64,000 nucleotides of DNA, taken from Embiotoca jacksoni (Eukaryota; Chordata; Actinopteri; Embiotocidae). The notes beneath the pieces were generated by a model. It was not told the origin of the DNA. It ran no database searches and saw nothing but the letters and a program-made list of their open reading frames with translations. Both the position numbers and the translations under genes were made by a program. Positions 1-60,066 of this stretch are shown here, piece after piece. Every line of letters begins with the position of its first letter. Position 1 is the stretch's first letter. The stretch covers positions 20,764,224 to 20,828,223 of the forward strand of contig JAKOON010000005.1 in NCBI GenBank assembly GCA_022577435.1, read 5' to 3'.

Positions 1-3000
1 ATACTTTTCTACTCTCTCTTCTTTGCAAACTTCCCATTCGAGTCACCTCAGTGCCGCAAAGTTTGCCGTTAAGTCGAACATTTCCAAAGCCAGCCTGACT
101 TCTAATAGGATTAAGGAAGTAGTGGCAATTAGGCAGACAGGTATATATATATTTTTTTTCCATTACTGCTGTTAAATGGAGCATGAAGTCAAACCCTAAT
201 CTGTTTGCTCATGATATGCACACATCAACGTCCCAAACAAGAAATGCCAGGTCAAACCCAGCTGAGAGCTATACTTCTCATGCTGTAGACCTCCTTTGGT
301 TCACTCTTCATGCAGCTCTCAGTCTTCAGCTCTGCTCTTCCCTCCTTTGTTTGGCTAGGCTGTGTTTGCAGAGAGCTATGGCATGTCTTAACATGCAGCC
401 CTTCCCCTACAGGAATGCAGAGCAAAGGAGAGATGAAGCCAAGGCGAAAGGGTGCATACAGGCAAAGAGAGAAATGTAACAAAGGTGGAAAGGAGAGAAT
501 AGGTGCAAAAAAAAAAAATACAAAAAAAAAAAAATAGATATGAGAGCAGTGATAAAAGCACTGGTGCTTAATGTACTGTTTACATGCTTCCAGTGGTCTG
601 TAGGAAGTAGGAGTGAGCTCCTTTTATAGAGAAGTCTCTGTAGGCTGTGTAACAACATCTAGCTCTGTCAAGTTTGAGGCTGCCTACTCTGGCACAGGTT
701 TTGTTTGCAAGTGGACAGACATACACTCTTCACACACTCAGTTCGGCCACACAGGCTCGGTGTTCAATGCAGCGCACAGTCCATTTATTTGCAGTTTTGC
801 AAAAGTAAAAGGTGAATTTTTTTCTAAGATCTGGAGTGATTTTGTTGCCTTTTCTCAGATCAGTTCTTTATTTTTCTTGAAGGAGGAGAGGGTGAAAGCA
901 AATAATTTTAATATTTCTATTTTTCGAGGAGCTGAGGCAGCAGACAGAGCACTCCTGTCTAATGTTGGAGTTTGGTATTGCAGCGCAGGTCGCCGGGTTC
1001 AGTGTGCAGAGCGCCTCCTGGCCTTGCTGACCTTTATCCGGGCCTATAGAAAACCCCCAGTCACTAAAGACCTTCAGCCTGCACTGTTTTCACTGGCTAA
1101 GACCTTACCTAAACACACTACACACTCCCACAAGCCCAGAACGCAACACGAACAGGTCTTATAGAGCAACTTGGAACTGCTCTGACTTTTTATTCATTCA
1201 TTTTGGTTTTAACATGGTTGGGCGCCTGACCTGTCAATCATTTTGATCCCAGCTGTGATTGGCTGGAGATGGCTTCTCTGGCAGGACAGGGACTGGGCTG
1301 TTGCCAGGCCCCAAGGCGCATCTGCTGCGGTTGTGACTCATCTATTGCTGGCCTGGAATCAGTGTTTTCTTTGTCTCAAAAAGGTGGAATGTCTGTTGAC
1401 TTTCAGACTCAACCTGTTGAGCCGGCTGTCCATCTCTTAGCAGTGAAGAGACCACACTTTGTCCAAAAAGATCCCTTCTTCTGGATAACTTTACATTTTT
1501 ATGTCATTATTTTCAATTTCTGTTATCCCTTTCCTGTATGAGTCGATAGTTAAAACCTGCACGTGCTTTTAAAAAATCAATATGACAATGAACTAGACAT
1601 TGGACGGCGCTCTAACTGCGGCATTATGACGTCAATGCTGCAGTGATTTGAATTTCATAAATTTTTCCTCCGTGCACGGCCTTTGTTTTCCGTGTTGTCT
1701 GATGGTCTGATCAGCTATAGTTGTCATGCTTATTGTTGTTCCTTTCCTCATCAGGGTTGACACATTTATCAGTCACATGGCCAGTGATGTCATAACATTT
1801 CTATAAACTGCTTTTATTTCTTCTGCCCTCCTCCTTTTCAACAAGCAGCGTGTTTTCTAATGAAATCTTTTTCTTTGCTGTCTATATCACCGGGGTGGCT
1901 GGTTCTGATGAGGTTAAAGATACTTAACGCAGCTTCTCGGTGCTGATAAAAGTCAGGTTCAGTCCCTAGTTTTACTGCTGTGTTTGTATGTACAGGACAA
2001 CTTCGTTTTTTGTTCAAAAGTTCCTTAATTTTCTCCAGAGGTTCTTATGTAATCCTTAGATTTTTTTTTTTTTTTTTTTTAATTATTATTTTAACCCTTA
2101 ATTGTCCTTCGCCCACAAATAAATGTAATCAGATTAAGACAGATTCAAGTTGTGGCTGCACCACTCGGTCATGACCGGGCACATCTATTTCTATATATCC
2201 CTTCCTGTGAAAGGCTCGCTATACGTATCGCGCCAATAATCTGTTCTCTACAGCAACATCTGGTTTGGTGAGATGACTTATCTCATGTCTTGGCTGCACA
2301 GTGGAGGGGAAGGCGGCTGTGACGTTAGCGGAGGAGAAAGAGTAAACCTCTGTCAGCCAGACGATGGAATGCGGCCGTTGCTTTCCATCCACGTCAGACG
2401 TTGTGTAAGAAGGGCCCAACTTGTGCAGCTTGATGTCATCATCTCGGCCTCCACCTGCTCGCATATCAGGACAAACTCACAGTACAGGTGTGGTCACATG
2501 TAGTAGCTGTTTTGGAAAAGAAAAGGCCACTTTAGGCTAAAAGCCACCTGCTCTTTCATTTTCATGCTTGATTCGTTAACGCACTTTTGTCCAGATGAAC
2601 TCAGCGGTGATTGTAGAGGCCTCAGGACAAGCCCCAGTGATCTTGAATGGATGTCTATTTTCAGTGACCACGCGGATCCAATAGTTTTAAGCGAATTAAT
2701 GGAAAGTTCCTTGAGCATGGGATTTCCATTACAGCAACATGCTGTTTTTTGGACGTAGCAACTATAACAGCAATATTACACTGTTGTAGATGACAAAACT
2801 CTTTTACTCTATGTATGACAGGCTATATATTGATCTCAGGTTGATACTAATTCCAGTATGTTATCAGAATAAAAACATAAAAAATAGTGTTATTAAAGTA
2901 AAGTTTCTTCACCTTTTCTACAAATTCCTACTAAACCCTTTTTCACTTAACAAAGTAGAGTTATGAAATATGAAAGCACCAACACTCATGCGAGAACGTT

Positions 3001-3155
3001 GATAAAATAAATTGTACAGTTTTAAAAATTCAGGGCTGTGGATTCATTTCTTTTGACTCTTCTATATAGCAACCCCACCACAAACCACCCCAACATCTGG
3101 TTAGAGGTCCTTGCATCATCTCCCCTGTTCACTCTTTTGCACAGTCACTGATTCA

Positions 3156-3186
<31 letters not shown>

Positions 3187-3530
3187 TGACAGCATGTTCC
3201 TCCTCCCCTCCCTCTCTTTGCACTGTTTTCTGTGTTCTTTATGGGCCTGGTCAGGCAGGCTGATGCTATAATTAGCAACAGAGGAAGAGTCTGTGCCCTG
3301 TTCTGGTCTCTCTCCCCCACGGCTTGAGAGAGCCGCTCACTGGGCCTCTGGATCACTGATCTCCACCCACCAAACTCCAGCTCAGTGTTCACCCCCAGTG
3401 TAGCACACAGGAAGACATTCAGTCATGCAGGAGTTTGAGGGTTTGGGATTCTTTCAGCTGGTTTCTTTGGATTGCATCGGGGCTTTTAAACATATATAAA
3501 AAGTGGCACCTCAGAGGGTCCAACAGGTCC
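1..3530. other. Intergenic region without a recognisable gene
   Basis: No exon with protein similarity I recognise was found on either strand. The longest open frame (613-1164, plus) has no recognisable domain, and its low-complexity, Ser/Phe-rich translation looks like chance. The stretch holds poly-T/poly-A runs (about 507-536 and 2060-2081) and a (CA)n tract at 3160-3186. It may hold regulatory sequence for mob2 or a gene to the left, but nothing specific can be supported from the sequence alone. Confidence 0.6.
3160..3186. repeat. (CA)n microsatellite
   Basis: An uninterrupted CA dinucleotide run of about 13 units, typical of fish genomes. Confidence 0.95.
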
Positions 3531-3534
3531 GCAG

Positions 3535-4810
3535 TAATAATAATAATAATAATAAACTTTATTTGTATAGCACTTTTCTAAACTCAAGTTACAAAGTGCT
3601 TCACATAAAATAAGCCTTTAAAACAAAACAACAAGGGAATTCTAACAAGCCATAATACAACAACCAACAACACAATGATCGTATAAAACAACCGTAAAAA
3701 CAAATTAGAACAGGGTATAAAAGAAATAACAGTTGATCACTAAAATCTGCGAAGGCTCTCAGATAAAAGTATATTTTTGGTTAAGCGTGGTGGACCAATT
3801 ACAAGAATCTCTGTTTTGTTTGAGTTTAGTTGTACAAAATGTTGTGACATCCAGCTTTTCACGTCATCAAGGCAGTCCTGTAGAGAACTCGGCATGGCAG
3901 GATCAGAGGCACTAACGGGCTGTGACTGGGCCTGTTCGTGTGAACACTGTATATTTGAGTGTCATCAGCATAACAGTGGAAGGAAGCCCCGTGTCTGCGT
4001 ATAGCTTGTCCAAAGAGGAGCATATAAAAGGAAAATAAAATTGGCCCCAAAACGGACCCCTGGGGGAATAAATATTTGAAAGGGGCTAAAGATGACTTAA
4101 AATTATTAATTGACACACAGAACCTGTTGGTCAGATATGAGAAGAACCATTTCAGTGCTGTGCCAGATATTCAAACCCAGTTCTTCAGTCTGTCTAAAAG
4201 AATACAGTCGTCTGTGTCGAAAGCTGGACTGAGGTCTAAAAGAAGAAGGATTGAGCACATTCCATTGTCTGCTGCAATTAAGACGTCATCAGTGGCCCTA
4301 AGGAGGGCAGTTTCGGTGCTGTGGTCTTTTCGGAAGCCAGACTGGAACTTTTGAAATTTTTTATTGTTTTCCACTGCTAAAACCAGAAACTTGGATACAT
4401 ATTTTTCTAAAAAATTTTAGATAAAAGGAAGCTTGGAGATCGGCCTGTAATTCTGTGGGAGATTGGTATCTAGTCGGGTTTTTTTTTTTTTTTTTAATAA
4501 GGTTGCACACAAGCAACTTTAAAATAGTCTGGGACACAGCCGGTGGATAGTGAACTGTTAAAAATACAGCCAGCGCCCAATGGAATCAATGACTTCAACT
4601 AAATATTTGGTTGGGATTACATCAAGCGGACTGGAAGATGCTGTCATGAGATACTAATTCTAAAAACTCTGGTAGGGAAGTGGGAGGAAATGTACTTATT
4701 ATTTTGCTGCGTAATAAGTGATTGTCATTAGAGAGTGTGGCAGTAGGGATGACAGTGGCTCTGATTGACTCTACTTTATCAATGAAATAAGATAAAACGG
4801 TAAACACCCT
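3535..4810 (-). mobile_element. Decayed 5'-truncated non-LTR retrotransposon (LINE, L2/CR1/Rex-like)
   Basis: Two minus-strand fragments carry reverse-transcriptase motifs. Near 4374-4171 there is a QSGFRKDHSTETALL segment followed by DLSPAFDTDD, the degraded first catalytic-Asp motif. Near 4070-3900 there are PQGSVLGPILF and the catalytic YADD box (YADDTQIY). A further fragment at 4807-4622 (FIDKVESIRATV) resembles the linker just upstream of RT in such elements. Downstream of YADD, broken frames still show a KSWMSQ- and TEILVIGP-like segment. The minus-strand 3' end at about 3560-3535 is a run of TTA repeats, as expected for a microsatellite-type LINE tail. Several frame breaks and stops show it is inactive. 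The clade assignment comes from motif similarity only; RT identity is secure. Confidence 0.85.
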
Positions 4811-6500
4811 CTACTTGCATGTCTGCAGACTCTACACGCACTTTTGCACACACAAATTACACACTTGCATAAATACATAAATACGCAGCCCCGACAATCT
4901 CTTTTATCTTCGTCTCACGACTGCTTACCCCCACCCATATACACTGAGCGCACACATCTCCACAGATTCCATAGATTAGTGTGTCTTTTGTGTGCATCCG
5001 TGCTGTAGCAGTCTGTTCAGTGCAGCTAACATCTGCAGCACCAACCCTGGCCCCACAAGTTTTGTCTGAGGAGACAGACAGGAAAAACAGACTTGTTGGA
5101 GAGAAGGGGGAGACAATGGAGGGGAGAGGCGGTAGAAGCAAAGAGAGGGAGGAGAAATGTGTGAAGAGAGCAGCAGAAGAGAGAATAAGAGGGGATGTCT
5201 GTTGAGAGGCAATAATTAGAGGGCAGAATAGTGAGGGAATGATAGGTTGGTAACACTAGTTGTAATCTTCTGGTGTGGAAGGTCTTCCAATGGGCAGCGT
5301 TCATTTCCTCTTGTTCATTTTGTACATAAATATTGTTGGCTCAGCTCTGTGTTGACAATTTAATGAGAATTTATATCGCACTCGTGCTTTAAATCATGTC
5401 CATAAAATGAAATGTCTCAAGTTGTTGTTCCAAACATTTCCTTCTCAGACAAAGCAAGGAAACCTCCAGATGCCCTCTCAGATCTGGCTCTCGAACAGGC
5501 TTTTGTTTGAGTCCCTTGCTGATTCCTCCGCTTTGACTAAGTCGTGTTTGAACACGCCTGACTGCTGCCCGCCTGCACTCCAGGTGAAGTTCACAGTCGG
5601 CAGGAGGAACATCGCCCCGAAGTCCCAGTATACCTGGCACTGGTTCCCACACTGAAAGTGGAACGCTGTGACACTAAACACACGTTTACCTGTTAGCTGT
5701 TATAATGTAAATGTAGCTTAATAATGTGGTTTATTCATGCTAAAAAAAAATGCATTGTCCACATGCTGCTTTTCAGTTTTTTGTATTCATTTCTCACAAT
5801 AAGAAAACATACAGAATAACTCATGTTTCATGCTGCCTCTTATTTTGGTAAAAAAACAAAAAACTGTAGGCCCCTTTGATAACTGCCTAAATTACCATAT
5901 TAAATTCACAAAACAAACCCACATTAAATAAAATACTAGTTAACCAAACTTAAACAAACTCAATTTTATTCTGGCTGCTATTCCCTGTAATGATTTTATA
6001 TTTGTTGTATTCATAGCCATTTTAACAAGTGGCTAAGGGAATGTTTTGGCAAAAATAATAATTGCCCCTCACTATCCTTTTCAGCCACATCTCCTCATTA
6101 GCTGATGAGTTCAGTTTGATAATGTACATGAATGTGACAGGCTTATTTAAAAAAGAAAATCCCCCCCCAAAAAAATGGTGTTCATTTCTAAATGTATTGC
6201 TTTTTGCTTATATTAGAATCTGCTTCCTGCAAGAAAGCGATCCACCTGAGCTGCATGGGTGCTTGTTTTTTTTTTTTTTATTTTATTTTTTTTATTTTTT
6301 TTTATCATATTTATCATAATTAACGTTACGGTTTTTATTTTGCCGTCATTGAAAAGGTCGAGCTTGTGTAAACCTGTTAAATTACGGCAGGCTCATAAAA
6401 TGTTGCTATACCTTTTTATTTCATTGTCGTCAACACCAGAGACCACCTGTTGCTACAATGTAACAACACTTCAGGGAAAAGGACGAACCACGTCCGCATG
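4811..6500. other. Intergenic region upstream of mob2
   Basis: No recognisable exon. The region includes a purine-rich tract (about 5090-5200), A-rich stretches (5740-5950) and a T-rich stretch (about 6267-6325). The open frames here are short and resemble no family I know. Confidence 0.55.
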
Positions 6501-6507
6501 GGCAGAC

Positions 6508-6590
6508 GTTGACGTCACTACAGTCCGCCCACTCAGCCCCTTCCCTGTCCTCTGATTGGCCGATAGCGACGGAGAAGGCGGGGGCTTGCT
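6508..6590 (+). promoter_or_regulatory. Probable mob2 promoter: CRE, inverted CCAAT and GC box
   Basis: A perfect TGACGTCA cAMP-response-element palindrome lies at 6510-6517, an inverted CCAAT box (ATTGG) at 6555-6559, and a GC box (GGCGGGGGC) at 6577-6585. All are within 230 bp upstream of the first mob2 ATG. No TATA box is evident, as is common for housekeeping-type promoters. Promoter function is inferred from this clustering and the position; the transcription start is not determined. Confidence 0.55.
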
Positions 6591-6738
6591 GTAAAGTCTG
6601 CTCACAAAGTTTTTCTTTCTCCTGTACAGTGAGTCACAGTTTCTCATAGCTCAAATCCTCGGGTCTGTCCAGGAGACGCTATACCTGAACAACCAAAGCA
6701 GGCAGACGTCCTGACATCCTTTCTTCATGTTTTAAGCT

Positions 6739-22017
<15,279 letters not shown>

Positions 22018-23640
22018 GCGGAGGGCGGCGGTGAAACAGCAGCCCCGGGGGTGATAGAAGATAAGATAGAGGGGAGAAGGAAAGGCAGCCTGACCCCCTT
22101 CCTCGGTGCAAGCAGGACTTAAAGAGACCTTCCACTACCCTTATATTTCGCTACGACACCAACCTACCAGCCGGAAGGAAAGGGGGAGGTGGGGGTGAGG
22201 AGGGAGCGTTTTCGTGGGGGGGGGGGGAGGGGGGAGGTTTGGGGTGGCAGGGAGGGGTTTGTCACGCCAGCAGGAATTGGCGTGAGCGTTCCTCCCAGGG
22301 GCAAATCCCTCCCATCTTCTCTGCAATTTAAACTAGGAACAAAAAGTATGTGTATGTTTTATTTTTGGTTTTTATTTTTCTTCTTTTGATTTTTTTTTTT
22401 TGTTGACGTTTTATTCCGTTTTATTTCTTGTTGTTTGAGGGGGACGGGGGGGCGTGCGGCGTGTCCGCCGGCCCTTCGCCTCCCTCGATCCTCTACCTAA
22501 CATACAGTACAGGAAGGGGGGGGGGGGGCTCTGCTTTGCTTTGACCTACTTATTGTACAGTGTTGTTAATGTGTGGAGAAGCGGCGTCTCTGCTCGCCTG
22601 CGGGCTCGGCCTTCCCTTCCCCCCCGGCAGGCGGAGAGGCGGCCCGCAGGCGCACGGCCAACACGCTGGCCAGTAGGGAGCCACGTTACTGCCTGACAGG
22701 GCGACGCTAGCCAATCACTGTTTGGGTTGTTTATGTGGGAGATGATTAAAGCGCTTCCTACTCAGGACCTGAGAGAATACGTCACTGCTGCCAGAGAGGA
22801 GTCTCTCTCATTTTCATTCTCTGTCCCAGACTGCTCAGTCCCCAGATGTTAATCGTGTTTAACTGCAGTCATAGTCACATAATCACCCGGTGAAGCCCTA
22901 ACAAACATGTCTCAGAGCCGGCCTGTAGAGGGCAGCAAACACGTAGAGAATGCCACCGAAACAGGGAGACAGAAGAAAATCTAAAGATTGTACGCTCAAT
23001 ATTTAATCTGATCAGAGAATGGATACTTTGAGACAGACTGGTGCCCACATGAGGTGAATCACAGCTGTTTGCTGGTGTTCAGCACAGCAGCAGCCCCTTC
23101 CACCACCACCACCACCACCACCCACTGCAACAGCACGGCAGGACAAAGACATGAGGTGTAATGTCTGCAGGCCCAGAGAGAGAAAGAGGCAGAGAGAGGG
23201 GTGAGAGCGTCGGTGTCGAGCTGCTCTGCTGTTTAACAGCCACCAGTACTCCCAAAACTAAAAGTCTTGTTTTATTTTCACCAGTCCCTTTAAATTTTGT
23301 AGTTGAAAAAAGATTATCAGAGTAAAATTAGTTCGGAAATGATAACAACAATGATATCATTACACATGTATAGAAAATGCACAGTCTGCTTGGACTTTAC
23401 TGTACAAAGAATCACAAGCGGGTTCTGTCAGACCTTAGCCTCTGTATGGAGGATTGGATTTATAATTCTCCTTGTTTATTTATTTTAATTTTTTTTTTTT
23501 TTTTTTTTTGCAGGGTTCTTCAGTTCTGGCTCTTGTTTTTATGTATTTTAATTATTAACTAAGTTAAAAGCAATTTAATATTTTAAGCTCTGCGGATTAT
23601 AATCTAATAAAAGAGAGAAATGCCACTCTGTCTCTGTGTC
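22018..23640 (+). other. mob2 3' UTR (inferred)
   Basis: This is non-coding sequence after the mob2 stop, with G-rich runs (22220-22240, 22508-22528), a (CAC)n tract near 23100-23121 and a T run near 23490. A first candidate poly(A) signal is ATTAAA at 22745-22750. The canonical AATAAA at 23606-23611 is followed by GT-rich sequence. The UTR extent is inferred, not measured. Confidence 0.5.
23606..23611 (+). terminator. Probable mob2 poly(A) signal AATAAA
   Basis: AATAAA is followed by TCTGTGTC and TTTGTGTG GT-rich sequence, the expected layout for cleavage and polyadenylation. Alternatives are ATTAAA at 22745 and AATAAA at 23907. Confidence 0.5.
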
Positions 23641-24632
23641 TTTTGTAAGAAGGTCTTTGTGTGAATTATGCTGAAAGTATAAAGCATGTCTTGTGTGTAA
23701 TGTCATGGAGAATAGGTTATGTTTACGGGGAAACTCAACCAACTTTTCACAAGAGGGTCAATTTACTCGCCACGGGACCTTAAACTCAGCCTGTGGAAAC
23801 ACTTTGGTAAAGCTTTCTTAATGAAGGAGCTTTGAGTGGAAGAGTGAGTGTCGGTGTGTCAGTTTGGGCTTCAAGACTTTAAATTTCTGTTACCGAAAGC
23901 TTGTGAAATAAACTGAGGGCGTGAAAGATGCTGTTGGTTGTAATATGGGAATTGCAGGACTTCTTAAGTTTGATCCAAACTTCAGCTGTATGTTTGGAAT
24001 GTTTCTGCTTCTGCTGTACTGATATTTTTTTTTTATCGTCGTTTACTTAATCTTTCTCTCGTGGATGGAAAAGACTTCTCTCATTGCCGGTATAAAGTTA
24101 TCATTGTAATGAGAAATTGCAATCCAGAAATGTCAAAAAAATACGGTCTGTTTTCTGTGGTTTAATGTCACAGTTGCAGCGAGTTCTCATGATTATGTCA
24201 GCGTCATAAAATCAGTCAAGCACCCAATTTAATGCAAATGCAACACTGAATCGTTGCACTGTTCCTTTAAATCGTTTTTTTTGTTGTTGTTGTTGTGGCC
24301 TGTCCATCCACAGCACACTTAGCATTAAGGTGACTCTGATTCTGATTCTGATTAGGCATTCTCCTTTATTTAGATACATGCAGTCACTCTTAATTAGAAA
24401 AAAAAAAAAAAAAAAGAGATTCACTCAAATCTAGCAGTCACATCTCATAACCATCAGTCCATTCTATCTTTGTGCGTTTTCACACTGAACCTGAGTTAAA
24501 CAGTGTGGTGATGTGTGCGTACATTTGGCTGCATAGAGAGAAGTCAAGTGGATTATTGATTCTGCGTAATGCATGACTTATTTCTAATAGAATAGGCTAA
24601 ATTGTCCATTAATAATCCTCGAGCCCAAACAG

Positions 24633-24638
24633 TTTATT
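24633..24638 (-). terminator. Candidate kcnj11 poly(A) signal
   Basis: TTTATT on the plus strand (AATAAA on the minus strand) lies 46 bp downstream of the kcnj11 stop. A further copy at 24365-24370 would give a longer 3' UTR; which is used cannot be told. Confidence 0.4.
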
Positions 24639-24683
24639 CTCATACAAAATGATAGCAGACACGGTTTACATAAGATCATCAGT

Positions 24684-25823
24684 TTACTTGCTCTCCATCT
24701 TGTCCCGCCGCCTTCTGACAGACGCCCGCAAGGTGACGCCCTCGTTCAGTTTAAACTGAGCGATGCCACCTACTTCGTCCAGTTTCTTTGCGCTGCAGCA
24801 CGGTGTCGGGACCTTCACGGTGTTACCGAACTTGGAGTAGTCCACGGCGTACATGCCGTCCTCCTCGGATACTGTTGGCACGAAGCGCTGTCCCCACAGG
24901 ATCTCCTCCGACACGTAGGAGGTCCTGGCCTGCATGGTGATGCCGGTGGTCTCCACCACCCCCTCCAGCACCGTGATCACCTCGACGTCCTCGTTCAACA
25001 GCTCGGAGGCTGACATATCGTACAGAGGGCTGTCCTTGTCGATCACGTGGCAGATGATGAGGGGAGACACCAGGAAGACGCCGTTGGTACCCACCGGGTT
25101 ATCCATGTGGATGTCGATTTGGTCCAGAGGAACCACCTCGCCCTCGTCTGTGGTGGTTCTCCTGACCACCTGCATCCGCACGGTGGCGCTGATGATCATG
25201 CTTTTCCTCAGGTCGCCAATGCGGATCATGAAGCACAGCTTGTTGTTTCGGACTGAGATGACGGCGTGCTTGCTAAAAATGAGCGTCTCTGCACGCCGGT
25301 TGGCCTGTGCAGTTTTCATGAAGATGCAGCCGAGCATGATGGCGTTGATGACCAGTCCGACGATGTTCTGCACGATCAGGATGATGATGGCCGAGACGCA
25401 TTCCTCTGTGACCATACGGCCTCCGAAGCCGATGGTCACCTGGACCTCTATAGAGAAAAGGAAGGCGGAGGAGAAGGAGTGAATGTCCGTGACGCACGGG
25501 ACAAAGTCGTCTCCTCTCTGGTCCAAGTCGCCGTGCGCAAAGGCAACAAGCCACCAGACCATCGCGAAAAGGAGCCAGCTGCACAGGAAGGACATGGTGA
25601 AAATGATGAGCGTGTGGATCCATTTTAAATCCACTAGAGTGGTGAACACGTCCTGCAAGAACCGGCCCTGTTCTCGGATGTTGGTGTGCGCCACATTGCA
25701 GGTGCCGTTCTTGGCGACGAACCGAGCCGTTCCCGGTTTCGCCTTAAACTTTGGCTGCAGAACATCCTCAGCCAAACGTGTCAGCAAGTAATCCTCAGGA
25801 ATGATTCCTTTCCTGGACAACAT
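24684..25823 (-). CDS. kcnj11: Kir6.2, inward-rectifier potassium channel, pore of the KATP channel
   Basis: A complete single-exon frame of 379 residues (human Kir6.2 has 390), starting [20 protein letters not shown] as in other Kir6.2 proteins. Residue numbering matches the human protein through the pore and ATP site: Arg50, Lys67, the filter T130-I-G-F-G134, Asn160 (the residue that sets weak rectification), Arg176/Arg177 (PIP2 contact), and Lys185 and Arg201 (ATP inhibition). Two membrane helices flank the pore: about 70-97 ([20 protein letters not shown]) and about 144-170. The cytoplasmic domain ends early, with [10 protein letters not shown] in place of the mammalian tail that carries the RKR ER-retention signal; the arginine cluster may serve the same role. 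It lies 1.28 kb beyond the 3' end of abcc8 in the same orientation. Kir6.1 (kcnj8) is excluded by the Kir6.2-specific N terminus and the abcc8 neighbour. Confidence 0.97.
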   Translation of the reverse strand: MLSRKGIIPEDYLLTRLAEDVLQPKFKAKPGTARFVAKNGTCNVAHTNIREQGRFLQDVFTTLVDLKWIHTLIIFTMSFLCSWLLFAMVWWLVAFAHGDLDQRGDDFVPCVTDIHSFSSAFLFSIEVQVTIGFGGRMVTEECVSAIIILIVQNIVGLVINAIMLGCIFMKTAQANRRAETLIFSKHAVISVRNNKLCFMIRIGDLRKSMIISATVRMQVVRRTTTDEGEVVPLDQIDIHMDNPVGTNGVFLVSPLIICHVIDKDSPLYDMSASELLNEDVEVITVLEGVVETTGITMQARTSYVSEEILWGQRFVPTVSEEDGMYAVDYSKFGNTVKVPTPCCSAKKLDEVGGIAQFKLNEGVTLRASVRRRRDKMESK

Positions 25824-27098
25824 AGCGCTCCCATACTATGTACCACAGTCTTTTTTGCTTTGAAGCGCCCGGCTGATTTTTTTTTTTTTTTTCTCCCCCC
25901 TCTCTCCCGGTGCCTTTTCTTACCAGTCTGTGTCGGCTCCTCAGCAACTGTCACGCGCAGGGAGCGTCGTGTTGGTCCTGTTTTCTGGAGGTATGTGTGC
26001 TCATCACGTTGCCTCCAGATCGGGCGCCTCTAGCGCAAGTCCCATGAGAAGATTCTTCCAGCTCTGCAGCTGCCGCCGTCACTCAAAGCATCGACCTACC
26101 GGGCAGAAATGTTCTACGCGGCCCAGTCCCATTGTGAATCGCCACGGGACGCACTCGCCGCCGTCTCGGGCGTGAAGCAAATTCAGTGCGATGTAAAATG
26201 TTGTTGGGCCCCTGAGCTGAGTTTGATCACATTTGGATGAAGATGCAGGCTTCCGTGGCGCAGTTGGCTCTGTGCTGACTTCGCCACCTCACTACAGCTC
26301 GATTACGTGAGATGGAGACGTTTTGAGGTGGAGAGGCAGTCCCTCCCCCCACCATCCGTGTGCTGCCCTTCCTGTGAACTTCAATGAGAATGCAGGAGAT
26401 GACCCAGTGCACATTAAAACTGGTTACTTGTGCCGACTTAACCCTACAGGCAGGTCATCCTTTGAATATAGAATGGCTTAAAAAAAAGGGCACTCTACAC
26501 GAAATCATCCTCAGGCTATTTGTTATAAACGTCAGCTTTCTGTTAATGTATGAAGCTGTTGCTGTTCAACCACAGGAAATGTTTTTTATTCACCTCCAGT
26601 CCGGTTTTCAGAATCTGCTGGGCCCTTTTTTCTTTTCATACCACCCACAGAAAGGCTTCAGTTTACAGGCTCCTCTTGCAGCCATATAACTTTCTAACGT
26701 CAGATGCCAGTCTTGGCTGCAGCAGGTGCAGCCTCTCTTCCCACCATGACACCCCTGAGTGCACGAGAAACGATCACTAGGTTTCTGGCTCTTTGCCTGG
26801 ACAGTATCATGTGTTTGTCAGCTCTGCTCCGGGTCGTTTCAAACCTGCAATGAAGACTCAACTGTTTTGCACAAAGCACTCAGTCTCACACACCCACACT
26901 AAACACACTTTTATCACTGCAGCCATCACCACAGTTCTTTCCCCCCAAACAACCCTCAACACACATCTTTATGAGAACTTGTGTTTTATTAACAAAGCAT
27001 TAACATTTTTTTTTTATGTACAAATATAATACATGATTAAAAAATAAAAGGAATATATTCCCATGGGACAATTGCACTTCTAAAGTCTTCCTTTAGCG
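25824..27098. other. kcnj11 upstream region and abcc8 3' UTR
   Basis: This is the gap between the kcnj11 start and the abcc8 stop. It should hold the kcnj11 promoter and 5' UTR (minus strand) and the abcc8 3' UTR. The stretch from about 25900 to 26170 is relatively CpG-rich. No separate gene was recognised. Confidence 0.6.
26985..26990 (-). terminator. Candidate abcc8 poly(A) signal
   Basis: AATAAA on the minus strand (TTTATT on the plus strand) lies about 110 bp after the abcc8 stop codon. Confidence 0.45.

Positions 27099-60066
<32,968 letters not shown>

Noticed and set aside
613..1164. 183-residue open frame in the left intergenic region
   Set aside because: No recognisable domain, Ser/Phe-rich chance composition, no coding signals at the ends; not supported as a gene.
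25273..25628. Overlapping open frames in and against kcnj11 (116-182 residues)
   Set aside because: Shadow frames of the strongly conserved kcnj11 coding sequence; no independent homology.
26250..26320. tRNA-like CTTCCGTGGCGCAGTTGG string
   Set aside because: Only the D-arm-like part is present; no B-box or acceptor stem could be found, so it is not a tRNA gene.
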